Source: Pseudoips prasinana (taxonomy: Eukaryota > Arthropoda > Insecta > Lepidoptera > Nolidae). Taken from it: DNA of 64,000 bases. The position numbers and the translations under genes were made by a program. Positions 53,866-61,889 of the stretch are shown piece by piece; the first letter of the stretch is position 1; each line of letters opens with the position of its first letter. Under the pieces are notes generated by a model, which ran no database searches, was not told the DNA's origin, and saw only the letters and a program-made list of their open reading frames with translations. Location: the NCBI GenBank assembly GCA_951640165.1, contig OX621260.1, forward strand, positions 16,758,001 to 16,822,000, read 5' to 3'.

Positions 53866-54120
53866 GTGGTTGGCAAATGCTTGCTTTTCACGCCGGAGGT
53901 CGTGGGTTCGATTCCCATCCAGAACAAATATTAATATTTGTGTGCATGAACATGTCTGCTTGTCCTGAGTCTGGGCGTAATTATCTATATAAGTATGTAT
54001 TTACAAAAGAAAAGTAGTATATGTAATATATCAGTTATCTGGTTTCCATAGTACAAGCTCTGCTTAGTTTGGGATCAGATGGCCGTGTGTAAATAATGTC
54101 CAGGATATTATTATTATTAT
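53866..54120 (+). repeat. SINE-C, full length
   Basis: Head GTGGTTGGCAAATGCTTGC (A box) and GGGTTCGATTCCCATCC (B box), core TGTGTGCATGAACATG...CTGAGTCTGGGCG, tail TACAAGCTCTGCTTAGTTTGG to (ATT)n. It shares its core and tail architecture with SINE-A but has a different head. Confidence 0.8.
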
Positions 54121-54125
54121 ATGTA

Positions 54126-54265
54126 CAGACTACAGACACACATCCAGCTATCACAATCTGTCAAATTTCAATTTTATAGATTTTCTACTTTATCACATCA
54201 TTATAAGGTACACTTTCAATTGGGGAAATTTGACAGATTGGGGTAGCTTGATGTGCTGGCGTCTG
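54126..54265. mobile_element. P1 MITE, copy 4
   Basis: 140 bp, TA on both sides (54124-54125, 54266-54267). The right end is canonical; the left has an internal ACTACAGACACAC change. Confidence 0.75.
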
Positions 54266-54291
54266 TACCTCTGTTAGACGTCGCTACTAAA

Positions 54292-54400
54292 TCCTACTAA
54301 TATTATAAATTCGAAAATGTGGGCATGGATGTATGCATCTATGGATGTTTGTTAATCCTTCACCCAAAAACTACGGAACGGATTTTGATGAAACTTTGTA
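54292..54400 (+). mobile_element. Helitron, 3'-truncated
   Basis: TCCTACTAATATTATAAATTC start after A, and GGATTTTGATGAAACTTTG in the middle; homology ends before any CTAG terminus. Confidence 0.6.
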
Positions 54401-54890
54401 TAATCAGGCGTTACTTTGCGGAAATAAATTCCATAAAAAATACAAAATTAATATGTAGGTTTAATTCCGCCAATTGTCAGTTTAATCAAGCCGGGATGCC
54501 ATATGCACCGCCCTTCCGCCCGTAAAAATATGCACATGCAAGAAGGACAATATAAAATGCAAACTATATGGGCCGCACGTTACCCAACACGTGTTTCAGT
54601 TGTTCACGCACCATTCTCAAGGGATACTAACTCGTCGAATGCTCTTCACAAGAGCCCTTATTCTATCACGGTCGTTATTTCTCAGTATCAATCCGGAGTC
54701 TGGGAGTTGGCGGTATTGACACCCCCATGCCTCGGAGTATAGGTAAAGCACTCGGGCCTGTACATGACCTCTTTAAGGTCTTGTCGCTATTCGTCGTATC
54801 GAATCATGAGAGTACTGGAATAGAAAGTGGCCTGCGCACAGCCTTGTGCACTATAATATGTCCCGCGCTAGTCTCCATTGAGTCAGGCCG

Positions 54891-56214
54891 CACAGTGGAA
54901 CGAATGTATGGGAGCGGTTGGACGTAGACATGTCCGAAAAAAAAGAGTAAAATTATGCCAAACTAATGATGCCATCTTATTCGATTACTTAATGCCTTCA
55001 TAACTTGTGGTGATGAATTTCTTCATAACTCCCATATTTCGGGAGTAATTTGAGAAAATGTGAAATTTTACTATGAAAATGAGTGTATCGAGCTCTCTCC
55101 CTCTTGATTCCGGGCTTGTTTCAAGTAGCGGTCTCTAATATCATAATGCTAATACTAAGAGCTATATTTAATACTAAGACACATAGTGCGCCAAATGTGC
55201 ACTTTCTGGGATAAAGAGTGATGTTTATTTTATAACACAATTTTTTTATTTTTTGTTTATTTTGTTGATTAAAACCGTTTTTCTAAAGGTTTACCTTATT
55301 ACAATAACATTTCTGAGCAGCCAATTAGAGAAGATATAAGCTAATTAGGATATATAATTAGGGACTTAAGGTTTACATATAAAACTGATGCACTAATGAT
55401 TACTGATAAGAACATTGCTATTATTTAAAATTACTGTCTTCTGATCCACTTGTTACAAGTATCCGTCCAAAAGGAAATAAGTTTGTAAAAAAATCTTCTT
55501 TTAAGGAATTTTATGAGCTTACGGATTCTGAGAAAAGTGATATCGAATTTGTTAACATAAATGATTTAGCGGACATCGATTCTGAATTTGAATTAATTGA
55601 TGATGATGATGATGACGAAGATAATTAAATGATGTTATTGTTTTAAAATGTGTAACTTAGTAAATTAGAGCTTACATCTTAATTATTTATTGTACTTTTA
55701 ATGAAACTAGGTAATTTATTATCAACTTACTTAAAAGTCATACTCTCATCAGTTCTTGTGAATATTTTTGTTAATATATATTTCTGTATATATATAATAT
55801 ATTTATAGACCTCTTAATAAGTCTGTCTGCGGTTTAAAGTAAATACAAATGGGGAAAAAACGTTTTTTTTTTTTTAATTTTCATTTCCTTTTATCCCAGA
55901 AAGTGCACATTTGGCGCACTATGTGTCTTAGTATTAAATATAGCTCTTAGTAATAGCATTACGATATTAGAGACCGCTACTTGAAACAAGCCCGGAATCA
56001 GGAGGGAGAGAGCTCGATACACTCATTTTCATAGTAAAATTTCACATTTTCTCAAATTACTCCCGAAATATGGGAGTTATGAAGAAATTCATCACCACAA
56101 TTTATGAAGGCATTAAGTAATCGAATAAGATGGCATCATTAGTTTGTCATAATTTTACTCTTATTTTTCGGACATGTCTACGTCCAACCGCTCCCATACA
56201 TTCGTTCCACTGTG
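54891..56214. mobile_element. Transib-like transposon with 325-bp inverted repeats
   Basis: The 1324-bp element begins CACAGTGGAACGAATGTATG and ends with its complement (...CCACTGTG). It is flanked by a 5-bp duplication GGCCG (54886-54890, 56215-56219). The inverted repeats run 54891-55215 and 55890-56214 with only a few differences. A CAC(A/T)(A/G)TG terminus and a GC-rich 5-bp duplication are the hallmarks of Transib, the RAG-related superfamily. CACAGTG equals the heptamer of the V(D)J recombination signal. No transposase motif is present; the copy is non-autonomous. Confidence 0.75.
55437..55628 (+). pseudogene. coding remnant with acidic C-terminus inside the Transib-like element
   Basis: An open frame of about 60 codons reads DPLVTSIRPKGNKFVKKSSF, then FYELTDSEKSDIEFVNIND, ending in six consecutive Asp, Glu, Asp, Asn and a stop. 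It has no start in frame. A bias to charged residues and an acidic end suggest real coding ancestry, perhaps a transposase C-terminus. I do not recognise the family. Confidence 0.4.
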
Positions 56215-56284
56215 GGCCGCCGTGGCCGAAATTCGACTAGAGGGATATTATTATTCATATATTATATACTTACCTAATAATTCC

Positions 56285-56345
56285 ACCATTTCCATGGGCG
56301 ACGGTGATCACTTACCATCAGGTGACACATTTGTTCGTTTACCTA
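56285..56345 (-). repeat. repeat H fragment, minus strand
   Basis: CCATGGGCGACGGTGATCACTTACC and CAGGTGACACATTTGTTCG are the complement of 8965-9010. Confidence 0.6.
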
Positions 56346-57149
56346 GCTATCGTAAAAGAATGCCGCAATCTAGTAAGGTAATTACATTCAAAAATTACAA
56401 AATGGCGGCTAGTTATACATCAACACTCTTATATAAAATAATCCCGTGATCCGCCGCTTAACCATGTCTCAGCTAAACCCTGCTCAACCACTTAAACCCC
56501 GCTCAACTATTTCTTTATTTAAAAACCCTACTTAAAAGTTTCTCAGCTAAGTAACGTCATTTTATTTTACACTGGCAACATTTCTGGGACTGGTATAGAG
56601 CTTGACCAAAATTAATCGACTAAATCGGATTATGTATCAAAACTTTATGATTTTTGCTCTATGGTAGACATGGAATGATATATTTATGATCGTAACAGTG
56701 CATTTTCAAGGACTATTGATTTTCTTCGGTGGATTTTGAAGTTTGTGATAAGATTCCAACAGGAATTCAGTATTTGTTTAAAAATTAAAACGGTTAGTAA
56801 CTTCAATAAAACCTCCATTCACAAACAAAACGTCAGCTGATGCAAATAAAATCCGCCATATTTGAGCAAGGTATAAACCAGGGGCCGACGTGGTTTAAAT
56901 TTTGACATGGCTTAACCGCGAGTCAAAGTTAAATCGTGTCTTTAAATGAAAGATTTGTTAAACCATGGTTATGCGGCCGGCTTAAATTTAAGTAGCGTTT
57001 TTAAATAAGACTGCAAATGTTCAATCCATTTGCATACTTATCGTATTATGCCCCTAAAATTGATCTATGCAGGTTACTGGTGCTAGCTATTTTATGAAAC
57101 ATATTGTATTTTACTAAAAATAGTATTGTACGCTACTGCCATGTTATTT
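56346..57149. other. no gene recognised
   Basis: Moderately AT-rich, with several TTAAACC/GGTTTAA repeats of a degenerate kind at 56460-56520 and 56880-56990 that appear inverted to each other, perhaps an old MITE. Nothing coding is supported. Confidence 0.35.
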
Positions 57150-57235
57150 AGTTAGTTGGGCGATTGGTTTCCGCAGTTAACATCCTAAATTGGCCATTGT
57201 GCGTGAACTTATTTGCCTAATTGAACCATTTCAGT

Positions 57236-57463
57236 TCAATTAAGAAGTCCAGCAGACCTTGAAAGCTTGAATCGAGGGCCTCCTTCAGTGTCTACGGATC
57301 CATCAGGATTATGCCATTGGCAGGCAACATTCCTGCAGTAGGTATAGCAGTACGTGTCCTGGTGTTTCTTAGTTTTCAATGCACCCTCTTCACAGGGGGC
57401 TGTCTGTGATACCAATCTATATATATTTAGTTTGCAGACTCCAGTAATTGCGCCTATCACCAT
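57236..57463 (-). pseudogene. possible LINE ORF2 C-terminal remnant
   Basis: A 75-codon minus-strand frame reads VIGAITGVCKLNIYRL and several Cys. The TG.C.L..Y block is reminiscent of the region after RNase H in I-type LINEs (compare 35515-36037), but the match is weak and the frame ends early. Confidence 0.3.
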
Positions 57464-57479
57464 GCGTAGATACTTCCTG

Positions 57480-58216
57480 TTCAGATGTAATAGACTTAGT
57501 TATACGCTATAGTCTACACTAAATCTACCCACTCTTTTTCATGCTGCTGTGTGATTTTCTCACGAAGCCATGTTTTCAGTTAGTTAAAAGGTATAAGCCC
57601 AAATGAGCAGATCCCATTGTTGTTGTTTCAGATCTAAGGTTACCATATGACAGGCGATAGCCGCATTTGATAGGCATTTTAAGGTTTAGACAGGCGTGCG
57701 GCCGGCATTGGTCTGAGACAGGCATTTTTAAATTTCGCGCCCGCGCGCGCATCGAGCTTGCATAAATGCAAAATTATGTATCTCGTGAAGATTTTTACGT
57801 TTATATATTAGAAAAGAAAGAACTATTAAAAAAAATAATGTCCTCTGACAAATATCAGTAATAAATATCTTTCTTCATTATTATGGCTTTTACTTATTAC
57901 CTACAGCGTTTTGCTTTAGACAGGCATTTTTTTGAAAATATCCCTCTATTTAAATACATACCCTATTCAGATCCCTTTCTTGCTAAATGTTCCGCAGTGT
58001 AAATTCCTAGAGATACACTGTGCCCTCGAATCCAGTTTGATGTGAACTTGATGTTCGATGAGATCTTTTCGAGTGCACAGTGGCACTCCCGGTGTTAAAT
58101 TGGTTGCTCATTAAGGCCATAAAATAATAATAAAAAACTTGTGTGTACTTATGTACACGCGTTAGAAGTTATACTTCTTAATATACAACTTGAACATAGT
58201 GATCAAGATCAATTTT
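57480..58216. other. no gene recognised; possible CpG-rich MITE relic
   Basis: ATGACAGGCGATAG and TAGACAGGCATTTTT motifs recur at 57640-57720 and 57920, suggesting an old hAT-like MITE. No clear ends. Confidence 0.3.
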
Positions 58217-58365
58217 CATACCACCTAGAACTAACGTCATGCTGTTATTTTTACGATGCGCGCGCATCGTAAAAATTCACTCTCATACCACCTAGAACTA
58301 ACTTCATGCTGTTAATTGGTGTCGGTGTGCGCGCGCATCGTAAAAATTCACTCTCATCATTTTTC
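58217..58365. repeat. tandem duplication containing a 30-bp perfect palindrome
   Basis: TCATACCACCTAGAACTAAC and the CGCGCGCATCGTAAAAATTC block each occur twice in order about 75 bp apart. The first unit contains a perfect gapless palindrome at 58247-58276 centred on GCGCGC; the second copy has lost the left half of it. Confidence 0.75.
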
Positions 58366-58410
58366 TCCATCGCGCCAAAAAAAGTATAACTTCAATAAAT
58401 AAATGTCTTG

Positions 58411-58490
58411 GGACAACTAACACACTGCCATCTGTACTATGGCATCCAGATAACTTTGTTTTATTGTAGGTATAAACACACATAAAACAA
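58411..58490 (-). repeat. SINE-C fragment, internally deleted
   Basis: GGACAACTAACACACTGCCATCTG, GTACTATGGCATCCAGATAAC; the tail complement of SINE-C with a deletion of the AAACTAAGCAGAGC part. Confidence 0.55.
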
Positions 58491-58574
58491 TACAAAAGTA
58501 GACCAAAAACTACTAAGGTTGGTCCGGAATACTAGGTACAAGTTCTATTAAAAACTAGCGAAACATATATTATA

Positions 58575-58945
58575 ATGTAAAGTAAATAATAACAAACTAG
58601 CCATGCCAGGCTTTAGAGTAAGCAAAACTAATAAATCATTTTTAGGAAATTGTATTAGGTTTTATAACAAGCTTCCTACTCAAATTACTGATCTGCCTGA
58701 CACAAGTTTTAAAACACATATTAAAGGCTAGGGGTTATTACACCACTAAAGAGTACATCGATGACAAAGACGTCTGGCTCTCACTACCTACCTGCACATT
58801 GCTCGCTGGAGATCTTGTAGCCATATAGACATGACTGATCTGCTGAGTTACGTGAACTATCTGTAAATGATTGCTATCATATACTTAATTTAAAATTATT
58901 GACTCTGTCTCAAAATGAATAATGTTATTGTTTCGAAGTTTTCTT
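58575..58945 (+). pseudogene. LINE 3' end related to LINE B, frameshifted
   Basis: A frame with SFLGNCIRFYNKLPTQITDL and FKTHIK shifts near 58725 to YYTTKEYIDDKDVW. It is parallel to the LINE B C-terminus (FMGQCIRFYNKLPNDIREL...YYKISDYLSDKSAW). The upstream part is lost. Confidence 0.7.
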
Positions 58946-59040
58946 TTGTATACTTAAATATAATCTAAAATAATAAGCATTCAGACAACCGATCGAGCAT
59001 ATATTGTGTTTGCCTACTAAATAATTACTCTAATTGGACC

Positions 59041-59500
59041 AAATCCCGTGTTCATGCCCGCTTGAGTATGTTTCGCCGGACCGTCTCAACTGGGTCGTGT
59101 TGAAACCGGTAGTAGATGAACCCACTGAGTTTGTTTCGCTGGGTCTTCTCAGTTGGGGCGCATTGGATGCGGTGGTAGCATTAAAGCGCGACCGTCGTTA
59201 TTAACACAAGGTCCGTCATAATAATAATACCTTAATATAGACAGAACCATTGACAATATGTAGTAAAAATATTAGACTTAAACTAGATAATTAAACATAA
59301 TCTCTTGACAATAACTTGATACGAGCTAGCTAAATATCATTGCTATAATAAAATAAATTTTATAAGTGTTTTCATACAATGTGTACCTAAATATCTATGT
59401 TACTAGAAATAATAATGTACACAACTATATTACTACAAACATGTTCTGACTATTTACAAGCGCTTTTTTTTTTTAGTCTACGTGAATTAAAATTATAAAA
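59041..59500 (+). repeat. repeat K, longest copy
   Basis: It begins CTTGAGTATGTTTCGCCGGACC, has GTTGAAACCGGTAGTAGATG and the AAAGCGCGACCGTCG block, and ends near TTTACAAGCGC...CTACGTGAAT. It matches 45437-45887 (complement) and 35170-35510. It is LINE-like at its 3' end but shows no ORF. Confidence 0.7.
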
Positions 59501-59794
59501 ATTATTTAACAAACGTATTTTAACAGTGACAAATTAATACTATGAGACGGTAGATAGCAATCTTCTTTTTTGCAATCTACCCGATTACAAAAGTCCTATT
59601 TATTAATGAAGTACAATATACTACAGATAATTCTACAGCGTGTTAAGGAAGTGTACCTTTGCCAAATGTTTGATGATTGTTTCTGTTATCCTCTTTTTTA
59701 GAGATGGTTCTAAGCTATTGAGTAGGCGGCGACACACACTGACAAATATATTTGTATATTTCTGATTACAATAAATGTAAATGTAAAAGTAAAT
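59501..59794. other. no feature recognised
   Basis: AT-rich spacer. Confidence 0.4.
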
Positions 59795-59932
59795 GTTATA
59801 GACAAATTAAATCCAGACACAGAACAAATAATCGTTCTAATCACATAAAGATTTGTCCTCTGGATCGAACCCACGACTTTTAGTATAGCAGTCAGGGATC
59901 ACTAACTACGAGAACAAGAGGCCAGAGCCAAC
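59795..59932 (-). repeat. tRNA-derived SINE, minus strand
   Basis: CCAGACACAGAACAAATAATCG and GGATCGAACCCACGAC (B-box complement) match 18278-18490. The head ends near the start of the LOA element. Confidence 0.65.
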
Positions 59933-60307
59933 CAAGAGAACAGAAGTTACGGACACCTAGGGGTGGGAGGTGGGGTCGCGGACGCTCAGGTTAGCAGCGC
60001 TGAGCTAGGGACGCACCCCGCCAAGCCCTTTCACACACGTCTACGTCGTCCACCCTAGAAATGCTGTGATCACAACAACGGGCGCTGCACTCAAATCCCG
60101 GATCACAGCAGCCAAGTGTGAATTGAGGCGTTTTTACCCCAAACGGGCAATCCCACCCCTTGGGTACCCCAACCACTAGCTCCAGGATCCATTACTAGCC
60201 CATCCAAACCTGATCTACTCCTTCCATTCCCATAATTCCCATCTATCCCCAACCCGGAGGAGACAACCTCGCCCCCAAAAACCCCAATCTTAGGTGTTAC
60301 CCGCACC

Positions 60308-61870
60308 GTGCCTAGAGATGCATGGCTGAGGGGGAGCTCAGTCGTTAACGGTGGCCCCTCGATAACAGGCGACCTCGAGGTGTATCATAGCCTTACTCCG
60401 GCAAGCGGGGCTCTGCTGGAGTGGACCTACCCTTCCCTAGCTTCTCGTGGGAACCAAATGGATGAAGATAGTTTATTACAAGATGTTCCAACCGTGGCTG
60501 AAGAGTCACAACTACTGGAAGACCTCTGCGAGGACTTCCAACCGCTGACAGTAGGTTCAGAGCAATCGAACCAAATGTCAATAGCCACCTCTGAGACGAC
60601 AGACTGTGCTAAAATGGAGGAGGAAAGGGTCGTTGTCGACCCAAACCCACCGCCGAGCACATCAAACGTTTCGCATGGTGGCGCTCCAAGAGGAGCCGCC
60701 AGAACCCGATACAAGGCTCTAAAAAGACTGGGCGTGAAAGATAAGGAGGCCGCCCGACTGTCTTCAAAGAGCTTCGCCGCACTGAAAGCTATGGGGTATC
60801 AGTTCGGGGCTAAACAGGAGGCACCCAAGCGATCCATTAAAAGGGACCGCTCTGAGGAAGAGTCGCCACAGGGTCACCAAAAAAAGACCCAAAGGACGAA
60901 CGAGGCCCCACTGGTACAACCGAGTACATCTACTCAAGAGCCGAGAGCTACCTACGGGGGGGTCCTTCGCTCCTCTCGAGTTGGCGTTAAAAATGTCAGT
61001 CCCATGACTGATATCCAAATGGGCCAGTTGTACGAGGCCATCCTGCTAAGACACGCCAACATGGGGAGGGGCGAGGGGCCTGCCTTTGGGGGTTTCTCGC
61101 TCAAGCCAGGCTGGCTCTGCATCACATGCGACGACGAGCAAGCCAAAGCATGGGTGGAAAAAGAAATTCCACTCCTAAAACCTTGGCCGGGGGCAAGTCT
61201 GTCACTTATTAGTGAAAAAGATCTGCCAAAACCTATCCTAGGAGTGGTACATATCCCAGACCCAGAAGCCAAAAGTGTGGAAACAACACTAAAGTTGCTA
61301 CGTGTCCAAAATGAGGGTTTGAACACGGATCTATGGAGGGTTTTCAGCAAAAAGGTTGACAAGGGTGGGGTCATTCTGACTCTATCCATAGCTGAAGCCC
61401 TCAAAAGAAAGGACCTAAAAGCCAACCTTGGCCTAAGGAAGGTCCTATTCCGGCTAAAGGGTCAATCTTGCACCCAGCAGCCGGAAACTTTAAATCACCC
61501 CATTCCTTCTGAACCCCAACCTTCCACCTCCGGTTCCAACACTACAACCTCCATACCCAACCTACAGATTCCCAGCACATCCCACCCCACGCACCCTACT
61601 CCGTCATCCCAACCTACTGCGTTCCCCCGACCACCGCTGTTTCGCAGAAACAGCACTCCGGCCCAATCCATCCCCGCTCCAGTCACCTTCACCCCACCCA
61701 ACACTGTACCTGGCCGCACCGAAAGCCAGAGTGGCGTCGGGAGCAGGTTTCCCCCAGGCAGGGGGACCACCAGGGGTGGTCATACCCCCAGGGGCAGGGG
61801 TCAGCGCCCAACAAAGGGCTATAGCGGCAACAAACCCGGCCGTGGGAGTAGGGCGGCCCGCCCATACTAA
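60308..61870 (+). CDS. ORF1 protein of LOA-like LINE, DUF4780-type domain and RGG tail
   Basis: The 520-residue frame is open. Residues about 1-110 are acidic and Ser/Thr-rich; 130-160 is a basic helix-like region (RYKALKRLGVKDKEAARL). About 233-390 resembles the DUF4780 domain found in insect retroelement ORF1 proteins: MTDIQMGQLYEAIL, GWLCITCDDEQAKAWVEKEI and LWRVFSKKVDKGGVILTLSI. A Pro/Ser/Thr linker leads to an Arg/Gly-rich C-terminus (RGRGQRPTKGYSGNKPGRGS) likely to bind RNA. No CCHC knuckle is seen. The start is the first Met of the frame; Met51 (NQMDEDSLLQDV) is an alternative and perhaps more typical. Its stop overlaps the upstream part of the ORF2 frame. Confidence 0.75.
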   Translation: MPRDAWLRGSSVVNGGPSITGDLEVYHSLTPASGALLEWTYPSLASRGNQMDEDSLLQDVPTVAEESQLLEDLCEDFQPLTVGSEQSNQMSIATSETTDCAKMEEERVVVDPNPPPSTSNVSHGGAPRGAARTRYKALKRLGVKDKEAARLSSKSFAALKAMGYQFGAKQEAPKRSIKRDRSEEESPQGHQKKTQRTNEAPLVQPSTSTQEPRATYGGVLRSSRVGVKNVSPMTDIQMGQLYEAILLRHANMGRGEGPAFGGFSLKPGWLCITCDDEQAKAWVEKEIPLLKPWPGASLSLISEKDLPKPILGVVHIPDPEAKSVETTLKLLRVQNEGLNTDLWRVFSKKVDKGGVILTLSIAEALKRKDLKANLGLRKVLFRLKGQSCTQQPETLNHPIPSEPQPSTSGSNTTTSIPNLQIPSTSHPTHPTPSSQPTAFPRPPLFRRNSTPAQSIPAPVTFTPPNTVPGRTESQSGVGSRFPPGRGTTRGGHTPRGRGQRPTKGYSGNKPGRGSRAARPY

Positions 61871-61889
61871 CTCGCACCTACCAACCGAC

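Larger units (their letters stand above)
54640..56245 (+). repeat. SINE-B split by a Transib-like element
   Basis: 54640-54890 has the body (TTGGCGGTATTGACACCCCC, CATAATATGTCCCGCGC-type block, TCTCCATTGAG). 56215-56245 resumes GGCCGCCGTGGCCGAAATTCG, the end block. The split point duplicates GGCCG. Confidence 0.75.

Noticed and set aside
54891..56214. piggyBac or hAT element
   Set aside because: The duplication is not TTAA and an 8-bp duplication does not fit; a 5-bp GGCCG duplication with CACAGTG ends fits Transib better.
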